The notes under the pieces are model-generated. The model was not told the origin of the DNA. It did not search any database and saw only the letters and a list, made by a program, of their open reading frames with translations. From the NCBI GenBank assembly GCA_003153295.1, contig PLXY01000008.1, forward strand, positions 249,714 through 313,713: DNA of 64,000 nucleotides, in the 5' to 3' direction. The translations under genes were made by a program, and so were the position numbers. How positions within the stretch are numbered: position 1 is the stretch's first letter; the number at the start of each line of letters is the position of its first letter. Of this stretch, positions 19,699 through 28,784 are shown in pieces. Origin of the DNA: Parachlamydiales bacterium (GTDB taxonomy: Bacteria; Chlamydiota; Chlamydiia; Chlamydiales; Rhabdochlamydiaceae).

Positions 19699-20228
19699 AT
19701 TATTCCTATAATTATTTAGTTAAATTTTGATGAGGATTGTATCGATTCGTGAAAGCGTAACTGCTCTGATAGAACTTTCGACAGTCGGATTAACGGATAT
19801 TGGCTAATTACTGCTGACATAAAAACGACTCCTTTTTATATTAAATTTTAATTTTATATATGGCTACTATTGTATTAAAATAATGTTTTAAATTCAATTA
19901 AATTATTGAATCTATTTTATAAGTAACTGATAATTAAAAAGATATATAAATTAATGTTAATTAAATATTACTATAAAAGTTAGCAATCTATTTAAACAAA
20001 CAAGGCGTATCGCTCAATTGGCCTATTGAGATCTCAGAGCTTGATCTACCCTGCGACCCATCACCTGGAATATTTGTCAGAGATTAGATTTTTTAACCCT
20101 ATCGCAATTAGGAAATTTCTCTACCTCGTTGCAGGCTGATATACTCCCTGCAATTTGTGATCGCGGGCCGTATAGAACTAAACCTATTATACCTAATCAT
20201 GCGGCTGACATCCCAATTCAGATCTCTA

Positions 20229-20444
20229 TCAGCTTGAAGAAGATAGACCACCTAAATTTATATTAAGTTGTGTCCGCAAGTTATCATTGGAAAATTCGAG
20301 TTTTAGACCTTCTTTATAATCATTGATTACTTTTAGATAATTTCCGCATATGAGATGAGCTTCCCTCGCTGTAATAAAATAATCGCAAACTTCTAGCTCT
20401 TGTCGAGCAAAAAAAGACCTCCAATTAAGATCAGAATCTTTCTA
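20229..20444 (-). pseudogene. Remnant of TPR-like protein C-terminus
   Basis: Minus strand: ARQELEVCDYFITAREAHLICGNYLKVINDYKEGLKLEFSNDNLRTQLNINLGGLSSSS*, TPR-like, no start codon. Confidence 0.4.
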
Positions 20445-20548
20445 AAATTCGGTTAATTCTGAAGAAAAATATCAAACTTGAATCGTCCAGGTCAGAGATC
20501 TTCCCCTAGGAGAACAGCTCTGACCCGCTTGTTTTTCCTATCCTTGGC

Positions 20549-20640
20549 CTTTGCCTTCTTGTTCAATTACGATACAGAGATTGGAAGCCGGTTCTGGGAA
20601 AACGTGCTTATCCAGACTTTGCTTATAGGTATTAGAAAAT
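20549..20640 (+). pseudogene. Duplicated 3'-end fragment of the autotransporter gene
   Basis: Near-identical to 18553-18648 (TTCTGGGAAAAC...GCTTATAGGTATTAGAAAA) with a 1-nt deletion causing frameshift. Confidence 0.85.
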
Positions 20641-20641
20641 A

Positions 20642-20995
20642 CTATTTGCTTAGAACAGCAATTCTTGATTTTGAAGGTGAATCTCCTATACGTGTATGTC
20701 CATGAGTTGAACGTGTAGAAGGGGTAATGCAGATATAAACATCTTGACCAAGATCATTCAAAAAGCGAAAGAGTCTCTCAAGAGAAAAATTAGTCAAATA
20801 CCCCCGAAGCAATAGAGAAATTTTAGATTGGCTAATTTTCAAAATTTTAGCGGCTTTTGTCTGAGTTAATTTCTTTTTCTTGATAACTTTATATATTTTA
20901 CTTGCTACTTCAGCTTTAGCCAACGCTTCTTCTGGGTTGGGAATTTTAAGATCAGCAAAAACATTTCCTGAGCTATCTCTTATTTTTGTTTTCAT
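20642..20995 (-). CDS. XRE/HigA-type antitoxin-like HTH protein
   Basis: KKLTQTKAAKILKISQSKISLLLRGYLTNFSLERLFRFLNDLGQDVYI. Confidence 0.8.
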   Translation of the reverse strand: MKTKIRDSSGNVFADLKIPNPEEALAKAEVASKIYKVIKKKKLTQTKAAKILKISQSKISLLLRGYLTNFSLERLFRFLNDLGQDVYICITPSTRSTHGHTRIGDSPSKSRIAVLSK

Positions 20996-20998
20996 TAT

Positions 20999-21326
20999 TT
21001 AATCCCCCCTTTTCATTTCATTATAATAAGCTCTTGCTTCTTTCAAGCGATTATTTATGATTTCGATATCTTGCTGGGTTGTAGCTATTCCCGATGTGGA
21101 TTTCTTCTGAAAAGCATGCAAGACAAATACAAAATTTTGAATTTCTAACGTATATACAACCATGTAAGTTCCACTTATATCATTTTCTCAAATTTCTACT
21201 AGCCTGCTGTGGATGTCTTTGATCTACTTGGGCTAAATGCAATGCATATCCCATTGATCGTCTGACTACTTCAGGAAATTTAATCGAGTCCTTATAACTT
21301 GATCCCACCCATTTTAGCAGTTTCAT
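20999..21326 (-). pseudogene. HigB/RelE-type (Gp49-like) toxin, disrupted
   Basis: Minus strand MKLLKWVGSSYKDSIKFPEVVRRSMGYALHLAQVDQRHPQQASRNLRK* then, in another frame, SGTYMVVYTLEIQNFVFVLHAFQKKSTSGIATTQQDIEIINNRLKEARAYYNEMKRGD*. Confidence 0.75.
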
Positions 21327-21411
21327 AACCTATCTCTATTTTGAATATTTTATTATACCCGAACAGGGATATTAAATTCCAGAAATTACAATTAGAAGTT
21401 TCCATTAACAC

Positions 21412-21523
21412 CGCTGGAGAATTTTAAGCGGGACTTCTTGGCAATAAGCACCTTCGCAAGGCAAAGAAACTCCTATATCCTGTAAGAGAACAGAACGAGG
21501 ACAGCCTTTTTCTGATTTTTTAT
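21412..21523 (-). pseudogene. Duplicated 3'-end fragment of aroB
   Basis: 112 bp matching 22731-22842 in the same orientation with roughly 10 mismatches; encodes EKGCPRSVLLQDIGVSLPCEGAYCQEVPLKILQRC* vs aroB ENGCPRFVLLQDIGVPLSCAGTYCQEVPLEILQRV. Confidence 0.88.
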
Positions 21524-21599
21524 TGAGAATTCTGATTTCCCCTTTGGGCCATCATTTGATACCGCAGTGGTGGCACTTCTAGCCGCTTGATTGTCTGGC

Positions 21600-21712
21600 T
21601 ATTTTTAGGTCCACAATTTCTTTCGATTGTCGGAATAATGAAATAACCCAATAAATGTTTCATCAAGAAAAATCAGAAATTCTCTATGAGCGTGTAGCTC
21701 TTGTTTTTGGAT
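21600..21712 (-). pseudogene. Possible IS630-like transposase remnant
   Basis: Minus strand PVIQKQELHAHREFLIFLDETFIGLFHYSDNRKKLWT then stops; resembles the DDE 'hhFhDE' region; weak. Confidence 0.25.
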
Positions 21713-21730
21713 GACGGGTTAGTTTGAAAT

Positions 21731-21802
21731 GGCCTAAGATTATAAATACTTCTAGTCAAACTTGTTAAAAAGCTTGAAAAGAAGCATTTGTATCTTAGGC
21801 CT
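21731..21802. repeat. Imperfect inverted repeat
   Basis: GGCCTAAGATTATAAATACTTC ... GAAGCATTTGTATCTTAGGCC, followed by T-run on + strand. Confidence 0.55.
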
Positions 21803-21854
21803 CTTTTTTTAAGATTTTCGTGTAAAATCAATAGTCGATTTTACAGAAAGAATA

Positions 21855-22226
21855 TTACCAATTACCCCTATCGCTGTTATTTGGTTGAGGGTAAGGGTGA
21901 TGGTAGACATGAACGATCGCAGGAAGTGGAGGAGTGGGAGGGATGCCAGGTCCTGTCCATGCAATTCTTGAAACTCTATCACCATAGTAAAATTCATTAG
22001 GTAGGTCTATTCCTTTAAAAACAGCCTCACAATGTTGAGCACGTCCCAGAGCCGTTATATCAGGTCTTGTTAAACTGGGATGACCTGGAGGGACGTTATG
22101 TTTCTGTCTTATAATATTGTAGATAACACCATCTGCTTCACGCGCAAGATAATGTATCTGCAAGTTATGAGTACCTTGAATGTAACCATCTCCTACAGAG
22201 CCCATTATACACGTTGTTACAACCAT
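21855..22226 (-). CDS. Hypothetical protein
   Basis: 123 aa ORF with strong AGGAGG Shine-Dalgarno upstream of ATG. Confidence 0.6.
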   Translation of the reverse strand: MVVTTCIMGSVGDGYIQGTHNLQIHYLAREADGVIYNIIRQKHNVPPGHPSLTRPDITALGRAQHCEAVFKGIDLPNEFYYGDRVSRIAWTGPGIPPTPPLPAIVHVYHHPYPQPNNSDRGNW

Positions 22227-22442
22227 ACAAATCCTCCTTTTTTGACTTTAGAATTCTTGATTATCCTCAAGAATTCAAGAAAAGATGATAAATTTAATGT
22301 AGATATACATCAAATATTTTCTTTTGTGATCTATTCCCATTTAATTCCCTATAGAGAAATCGGAGTAGCATTGATAGCTGGGTTAAGCAAGTAAGAAGGA
22401 AAGTTGAGCGGGCTATTAGCTGGATAGAAAGAGAGTTACGAA

Positions 22443-22696
22443 GGGGGGAACCCACCCCTCGTCAAACCTGAGACGGGTTGAGCAAAAACGGCTTGAACGT
22501 CAACAACCCGCACCCTCTACCCCATCTGCTCCTGCTATTCCTATAGGAACCGGCATAGGTGTATTATCCTCTGAAATCCTGGAATACGTTTTTAGTTGCT
22601 GAGGAAATTTAGTTCCTCTACGTCGGGTAACCTATCTATTTCATCAAGCAGCTGATAATCTTCTTGAGCATTCTAAACGCCTACGGTGGATCTGCA
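22443..22696 (+). pseudogene. F-box-like protein remnant
   Basis: Frame reads VEQKRLERQQPAPSTPSAPAIPIGTGIGVLSSEILEYVFSC*GNLVPLRRVTYLFHQAADNLLEHSKRLRWI with an in-frame stop inside the F-box-like segment. Confidence 0.45.
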
Positions 22697-23653
22697 TTAG
22701 AAAGTACTCAGAGAGGTTTCGTCTAACACTCGCTGGAGAATTTCAAGCGGGACTTCTTGGCAATAAGTTCCTGCGCAGGACAAAGGAACTCCTATGTCCT
22801 GTAAGAGAACAAAACGAGGACAGCCATTTTCTGATTTTTTATCTTTGCGGATCACATCGAAAACAGCTTTGAAATCAAAAGAAAGCGTTACCGGAGGAAA
22901 TCGGCCTTCAATTTGTTCTAGCGCTTCTTTTTTTAAGATTCCCATTTCATAAGAAAGACGAGCTTCTAAAACAATACCGGCTGCAACAGCTTGTCCATGT
23001 GAAATGGTATAATCAGAAAGAGTCTCCAAAGCATGTCCGATCGTATGGCCTAAATTCAAGACTCTGCGGAGTCCTTTTTCATGAGGGTCTAAAGCAACAA
23101 TGCGCCGTTTGATTTCAATGGCCCGCTCAATCGCATCTTCGATAGGGATATTAGAAAACTCCTGAAAAAACTCACCATCACCAACAAGTCCGGCTTTGAG
23201 CATTTCAACACCTCCATTGAACCACTCCTTTTCAGGAAGCGTCTTAAGAAACTCAGGAAGAATGAAAAGTTTCTGCGGAGAATAAAAAGAGCCGATCATA
23301 TTTTTGCCAAGATCGGTATTAACGCCCGTCTTTCCGCCAATGGCCGCATCGACCATGGCTAAAACCGTGGTAGGGATTAAAATGAGGTCGACTCCCCTGC
23401 AAAATGTCGAAGCTAAAAAACCGGCGAGATCAGTGACCACGCCCCCACCTAAAGCGATGATGGTCGTATCGCGGCTAAAACCTTGCGATAAAAGCGCATC
23501 TTCGAGTTTTTCTTTAGTCGCACGCGTCTTTGATGACTCACCTGCTGGAAAAGAAAAAAGCTGGATATCAAGACCTAGAGAATAAAGATGATTATAGAAG
23601 GGTATCCCGTAGAGCTTTTCTACATGGTCATCCGTGATGAGGGCATATCTCAT
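22697..23653 (-). CDS. aroB: 3-dehydroquinate synthase
   Basis: ALGGGVVTDLAGFLASTFCRGVDLILIPTTVLAMVDAAIGGKTGVN, GHTIGHALE. Confidence 0.93.
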   Translation of the reverse strand: MRYALITDDHVEKLYGIPFYNHLYSLGLDIQLFSFPAGESSKTRATKEKLEDALLSQGFSRDTTIIALGGGVVTDLAGFLASTFCRGVDLILIPTTVLAMVDAAIGGKTGVNTDLGKNMIGSFYSPQKLFILPEFLKTLPEKEWFNGGVEMLKAGLVGDGEFFQEFSNIPIEDAIERAIEIKRRIVALDPHEKGLRRVLNLGHTIGHALETLSDYTISHGQAVAAGIVLEARLSYEMGILKKEALEQIEGRFPPVTLSFDFKAVFDVIRKDKKSENGCPRFVLLQDIGVPLSCAGTYCQEVPLEILQRVLDETSLSTF

Positions 23654-24726
23654 ACTCTAGCGCACCGATTGAGCAGGAGTGCATCGACTAAGACCAAAGC
23701 TGCCATCGCCTCAACAACAGGCACCGCTCGGATAGCCACACAAGGGTCATGGCGAGATCCTTCAGGAAATTGCAATGTTGCCTCTTGCCCTTCTATGGTC
23801 AAAGTTGATTGCGGTTTTTTAATGCTAGACGGGGGCTTAAAAACAACACGGCCGATGATCGGCATACCCGTTGTAATTCCTCCCAAAGTCCCGCCCGCAA
23901 AATTGGTCCGTGTGGTAATCCGGCCTTCATGTTGTTCATAAACATCGTTGTGCACAGAACCCTGGATTGTGGCAGCCTCAAAGCCGCTGCCCATCTCAAA
24001 ACCTTTGGTAGCTGGAATGGACAACATCGCTTTGCTTAAGTTGGCTCCGAGCTTTTCATAAACAGGATCTCCCAGGCCCGCAGGCGCTCCTGTAGCAATG
24101 AACTCCACAACACCCCCTAACGAATCCCCTTCTACTTTGATCCTCTCCAATTCTTCCACCATCAGGCGAGAGGCTTCAGGATCAGGGCAGTAGATCATAC
24201 TTTTATCTAACAGTGTTAAATCGGAGAGCTGGGTTGCTTCAATCGAGCCGATTTGCCGGATATACGCTTGGACCTTGATTCCAAAATGGTCGAGCAATTT
24301 TTTAGCCACCCCGCCTGCCGCCACTCGACAAGCTGTTTCCCGAGCAGACGCTCTCCCGCCTCCAGAAGGATCGAAGATGCCGTACTTAGCTAGATAAGTA
24401 AAATTGGCATGCCCTGGTCGGAGCAATCGCTGAATCGGGTTATAAGATTTAGGATCGGCATCGATATTGGGAATGAGGATGGAAATCGGAGCGCCGGTGG
24501 TTTTGCCCTCAAAAATCCCCGATAGAATTTGTAATTGGTCATTTTCTTTTCTCGGAGATGTATAAGGATTGGAGCCCGGGGCGCGTCTTTTTAGATCAGG
24601 TAATAGGTCTTGTTCAGAAAGCTCTAGTCCTGCAGGACACCCATCGATCACCACGCCAATCGCAGGACCGTGAGATTCACCCCAAGTAGTGATGCGAAAA
24701 ATAATGCCAAAAGAATTACTTCCCAT
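23650..24726 (-). CDS. aroC: Chorismate synthase
   Basis: GESHGPAIGVVIDGCPAGL, GGGRASARETACRVAAGGVAKKLL; 4-nt overlap with aroB. Confidence 0.96.
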   Translation of the reverse strand: MGSNSFGIIFRITTWGESHGPAIGVVIDGCPAGLELSEQDLLPDLKRRAPGSNPYTSPRKENDQLQILSGIFEGKTTGAPISILIPNIDADPKSYNPIQRLLRPGHANFTYLAKYGIFDPSGGGRASARETACRVAAGGVAKKLLDHFGIKVQAYIRQIGSIEATQLSDLTLLDKSMIYCPDPEASRLMVEELERIKVEGDSLGGVVEFIATGAPAGLGDPVYEKLGANLSKAMLSIPATKGFEMGSGFEAATIQGSVHNDVYEQHEGRITTRTNFAGGTLGGITTGMPIIGRVVFKPPSSIKKPQSTLTIEGQEATLQFPEGSRHDPCVAIRAVPVVEAMAALVLVDALLLNRCARV

Positions 24727-25195
24727 AACCGATTAATCCCCATATGTTCTCTTCAGAATCAATAATATAGTCTGCAGCTTTCTCATAGAGATCTACGCGA
24801 GACTCATACATCCTCTCAAAAGATCCTTCAGGATCTAAGGGATCTAAAATCCCCGGAAGAGTTTCCATCAACAAAAGACGACGCTTCAGTTCTTCTTTAG
24901 GAACTCGAAGATAGAAAATTTTCCCTAATTTTTTTAAGAGGACGATATTTTCAGGGTCTAAGACCACTCCACCGCCGGTGGCAATCACGCAATTTTCAAA
25001 GCCCACAAGAGCTTTAATCACTTCCTTTTCAATCTCGCGAAAAACCTCAGGACCGACTTCTAAATAAAACTTCCGATTATTTTTCGCGATGAGATCATCG
25101 GTATCAATACAATGCAGTCCAGTCTTTTCAGCAATTTTTTTCGCGAGCGTGGTTTTTCCTGAAGATTTGTAACCGCAGAGAATGATGTTATTCAA
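24716..25195 (-). CDS. aroL: Shikimate kinase
   Basis: GYKSSGKTTLAKKIAEKTG Walker A, DTDDLI, ATGGGVV. Confidence 0.92.
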   Translation of the reverse strand: MNNIILCGYKSSGKTTLAKKIAEKTGLHCIDTDDLIAKNNRKFYLEVGPEVFREIEKEVIKALVGFENCVIATGGGVVLDPENIVLLKKLGKIFYLRVPKEELKRRLLLMETLPGILDPLDPEGSFERMYESRVDLYEKAADYIIDSEENIWGLIGYGK

Positions 25196-26453
25196 TATTT
25201 GCTCCGACTTCTCGCAATTGATCGAAAAAACCTGGAAAGCTTTTTGCTACTGTCTCCACACCTGAGACTATTGTCTCCCCTGTTGCACCCAGACCCGCAA
25301 CTGTTAGCGACATTGCCATCCGGTGGTCGGCATAACTCTCTGTCGAAGCGCCATGAAGATCAGACCGCTCTACGATAATGCCATCTGGCGTCTCTTCAAT
25401 TTTAGCGCCCATCTTTTTAAGTTCCGAGACGATGGACCGGATCCGGTCGCATTCTTTTAAGCGTGCGATGGCCCCGCCTGTGATTTCTGTTCTACCTTCG
25501 GCAAAACAGCCGATGACCGGCAAAAGCGTGATCGCATCAATGAAACGGCTGACGTCGATTTTTTGACCTTTTAACCGGGATCCTTGAAGAACTGTCAGCG
25601 TCTGATCCTCTATGTGGAATTGAGCGCCCATTTCTTGCAAGAGAGTGATCAATTCTTTATCGCCCTGTGCATCGGTAAAATCGACGCCTTCAATTGTCAG
25701 CTCAGAATTGGTAATGAGTGCTGCAGCAATCGGATAGGAAGCTGAACTCCAATCGGCAGGAACGCGATAGTCAAAACCCTCAATTTCAGCGCCGCCGGGA
25801 ATTAGATATTTTTCAAAGTTCTCATTTTCATAAGGGATGCCCAGCCGATCGAACCAGCTCAAGGTCAGATTGACAAAAGGTTTTTCTCCGGGATTCGTAA
25901 CAAAAAGCTCTATTTTTGAAGGTGCAAAAGCAGAAGCGATGAGCAGTCCTGAAACAGGTTGGGAATCTTCTCCCTCGATTAGAGCCGTTCCGCCTTTAAG
26001 CGGACCTTTGATGATGATCGGAGCATGATCATCTCCACGAGATGTGACGGCAAAAGCCCCGAGTTGAGTGAGTCCATCTAAAAGAGGTTTCACAGGCCGG
26101 CGGTGGCGGATTGAATGATCGCCGGTGATAATGGTATATTGCGATGTCAGTGCGCTGATCGCTCCGATAAAACGAAGGACAATCCCGGAATTTCCTGCAT
26201 TGATGACATCTTCAGCAGGACGGAGTCCGCCTTCCACTTCAAGGGTCTCTTGCATGACTTTGATGGAAGCTCCCAGGCAGCGGCAGGCTTCGATCATCGC
26301 ATCGGTGTCTGGAGAATGGAGGTAATTGCGGATAATACTACGGCCTTTAGACAAGGTCGCAAAAATAAGCGCTCGCATCGTCTGAGACTTCGACGGAGGG
26401 ATTTTATGAATTCCTCGGAGCGAAGAAGCTTGAATGCGAGCGTTTGAAATCAT
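25188..26453 (-). CDS. aroA: 3-phosphoshikimate 1-carboxyvinyltransferase (EPSP synthase)
   Basis: PPSKSQTMRALI, NAGNSGIVLRF, DHRMAMSL; start at internal Met. Confidence 0.94.
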   Translation of the reverse strand: MISNARIQASSLRGIHKIPPSKSQTMRALIFATLSKGRSIIRNYLHSPDTDAMIEACRCLGASIKVMQETLEVEGGLRPAEDVINAGNSGIVLRFIGAISALTSQYTIITGDHSIRHRRPVKPLLDGLTQLGAFAVTSRGDDHAPIIIKGPLKGGTALIEGEDSQPVSGLLIASAFAPSKIELFVTNPGEKPFVNLTLSWFDRLGIPYENENFEKYLIPGGAEIEGFDYRVPADWSSASYPIAAALITNSELTIEGVDFTDAQGDKELITLLQEMGAQFHIEDQTLTVLQGSRLKGQKIDVSRFIDAITLLPVIGCFAEGRTEITGGAIARLKECDRIRSIVSELKKMGAKIEETPDGIIVERSDLHGASTESYADHRMAMSLTVAGLGATGETIVSGVETVAKSFPGFFDQLREVGANIE

Positions 26454-27073
26454 TGCTGGTTGTTGATACCGAGCAGTTCCATTTCGAAAATCAACGTTGT
26501 GCAAGGACCGATCTCATTGCCAAATCCTGCATCTCCATAAGCGAGATAATGAGGGACGACGATCTGCCATTTATCTCCGACTTGCATATGCTGAAGAGCT
26601 TCTGACCAGCCTGGGATCACACGGTTAACAGGAAATACTTGCGGCTTGCCGCGCTCATAGCTGCTGTCAAAGATCGCGCCATTGATAAAGCTTCCACGGT
26701 AGTGGACAGAGACCACATCGATAGGACTTGGTTTTTCTCCATCGCCATTTTGCAGGACTTTATATTGAAGACCGCTTTTAAGGACTTGGACGCCTTCTTT
26801 TTGTTTGTTCTCTTCTAGATAAGCCTCGCCTTCGCTTTTATTCTGCTCGGAGACCTTAGCAAAATATTGACGCTGCTGCTGCTCGATTTGTTGGCGTAGG
26901 GCTTGCATGATCGATTGGATCTCTTCTTGGGCCAGTTTTGGGTTATTTTCCATAATCCCATCTTCAAAACCTTTTTCGAGAAGGCCTGAGTCCATATCGC
27001 TGAACTGACGCTTTAAATTTCTACCTGTCTCAAGACCAATACAATAACTAACTTTTTCACGTGTCGTTTTCAT
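26450..27073 (-). CDS. FKBP-type peptidyl-prolyl isomerase (Mip-like)
   Basis: VSVHYRGSFINGAIFDSSYERGKPQVFPVNRVIPGWSEALQHMQVGDKW and N-terminal dimerisation region. Confidence 0.92.
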   Translation of the reverse strand: MKTTREKVSYCIGLETGRNLKRQFSDMDSGLLEKGFEDGIMENNPKLAQEEIQSIMQALRQQIEQQQRQYFAKVSEQNKSEGEAYLEENKQKEGVQVLKSGLQYKVLQNGDGEKPSPIDVVSVHYRGSFINGAIFDSSYERGKPQVFPVNRVIPGWSEALQHMQVGDKWQIVVPHYLAYGDAGFGNEIGPCTTLIFEMELLGINNQQ

Positions 27074-27159
27074 GAAAACACTCCTATTTTAGGAAATATA
27101 TAACTGAGGTTTGAAAACTGATCAAGCTCATAATCGGAAAATATGATAGAATATTAGCC

Positions 27160-28113
27160 ATGAAAGCGAAAATTCAAGAAAAAACTTCCCTTTTGGCTGC
27201 TCTACAGAAATTAAGCCCGGAAAGTTCAAAAAATACCTTGAAAACATGGATCGATCAGGGTCGCGTTGCCGTCGATGAAACCAGAGTCTCCTCTACCCGG
27301 CAAGAACTGCTTCCTGGTCAAGAGCTCAAAGTCGGTCCTAAAGTCGCTTATACCGAACACGGCATCAAAATCCTCTACGAGGACGACCATCTTGTTGTCT
27401 TGGATAAACCGGACAAATTATTGACTGTGGCAACAGCCGCTGAAAATGAGAAGACCGTGCATGCCATTTTAAAACGGCGTCTCCGTCGCATGGTCTATCC
27501 TGTCCACCGTCTCGACCGCGATACTTCCGGCGTCATGCTGTTTGCCTATACAACCGAAGCCCGCGATCTTTTAAAGGAGCAATTTGAAGCCCATACCATC
27601 GACCGTATCTATTATGCTATCGTTGAAGGAACACCGACACCTCTTAAAGGAACCTGGCGTAGCACTTTAGTTGAAGATGATTTTTTCTTTGTGAAAAGTG
27701 TTCCGACTCCCGAAGCTCCTAATAAAGGTCCTGTTAAACGTCCTGGAGCTCCAACACCTCGCAATGATTTCCGCAGTAGAGAAGCAGCACGGTATGAGCA
27801 AAGAAGAGCGTTTATCGAAAATAAAGTGAGAAGCGAAGCTACCGGCAAGCTGGCCATCACCCACTATGAAGTCTTAAAGCAGCGCAAGCACACCGCGCTG
27901 GTGAAGTTCGTTCTTGAAACAGGGCGCAAAAATCAGATCCGCGTCCATGCTTCCGAAGCAGGCTTTCCAATCTTGGGCGATACCAAATATGGCGGACAAA
28001 CCAATCGCCGCAGACTCTGTCTGCATGCTCACATCTTGGGCTTCCACCATCCCTTCCGCAACAAGAAGATGAGATTCACATCTCCGCTTCCCGAATACTT
28101 CGCCAGTATTTAA
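27160..28113 (+). CDS. RluA-family pseudouridine synthase
   Basis: S4-like N-terminus, VHRLDRDTSGVMLFA, GRKNQIRVH. Confidence 0.93.
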   Translation: MKAKIQEKTSLLAALQKLSPESSKNTLKTWIDQGRVAVDETRVSSTRQELLPGQELKVGPKVAYTEHGIKILYEDDHLVVLDKPDKLLTVATAAENEKTVHAILKRRLRRMVYPVHRLDRDTSGVMLFAYTTEARDLLKEQFEAHTIDRIYYAIVEGTPTPLKGTWRSTLVEDDFFFVKSVPTPEAPNKGPVKRPGAPTPRNDFRSREAARYEQRRAFIENKVRSEATGKLAITHYEVLKQRKHTALVKFVLETGRKNQIRVHASEAGFPILGDTKYGGQTNRRRLCLHAHILGFHHPFRNKKMRFTSPLPEYFASI

Positions 28114-28142
28114 TTTTCGAATAGAGACTTACTATAGGGATT

Positions 28143-28757
28143 CTAGAACTTAATTTTATTCGTCAATAGGCAGCACTTAAAAAGCGTGCTAATTTCCAGT
28201 CGTATAGGAGTTATTGGGATCGTTAAGACATGAAACCCAACTCGCTCAGATACTTTTTTAAGGATATCGCTTAAGAAATGAAGCAAGGATTCCATATCTT
28301 CAATACTTAGCTTATTATTTTCTCGAAATTCAATTTCAGCTAACTCATCCAAAACTAACCATTTGTTTTTATGTCCTAATTTATTATTTTTGAAATCTTT
28401 TATCTTCTTAAGATTTTTATTTTTCTTAATTCTATTGACTAATTCTTTTTCAATTTTTGCAAATTCGATTCGTCCTGCAGGTTTATCCTCATCCTTCATT
28501 TGCAATAATTTTATAATACTTATTACACCCTTAGTATCATCCACTAAACGGGAAATTCCATAATATAATTCATGATAATTATGAAGGTAACTCGTATAGA
28601 AAAATCTTCCGAATCTTTTATAGATTTCAGGATGATCATTTGTTTGCTTAACTATTTCATCAAGCGCACCACAAACTTCGTAAAGTCGAGCAATTTCTTG
28701 TGCCAATGCATCGATGATTTTTTCGTAGCTGCTTAATTTATTTGCGTTATTTAACAT
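28143..28757 (-). CDS. AbiU2/HEPN-like protein
   Basis: HNYHELYYGISRLVDD... FKNNKLGHKN; HEPN-like pattern, R replaced; start at MLNNANKL. Confidence 0.4.
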   Translation of the reverse strand: MLNNANKLSSYEKIIDALAQEIARLYEVCGALDEIVKQTNDHPEIYKRFGRFFYTSYLHNYHELYYGISRLVDDTKGVISIIKLLQMKDEDKPAGRIEFAKIEKELVNRIKKNKNLKKIKDFKNNKLGHKNKWLVLDELAEIEFRENNKLSIEDMESLLHFLSDILKKVSERVGFHVLTIPITPIRLEISTLFKCCLLTNKIKF

Positions 28758-28784
28758 AATTTTTCCCTTTAAACGGGTCATTAT

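Noticed and set aside
20478-20705. 75-aa ORF in the track
   Set aside because: It is the frameshifted copy of the autotransporter 3' end, not an independent gene.
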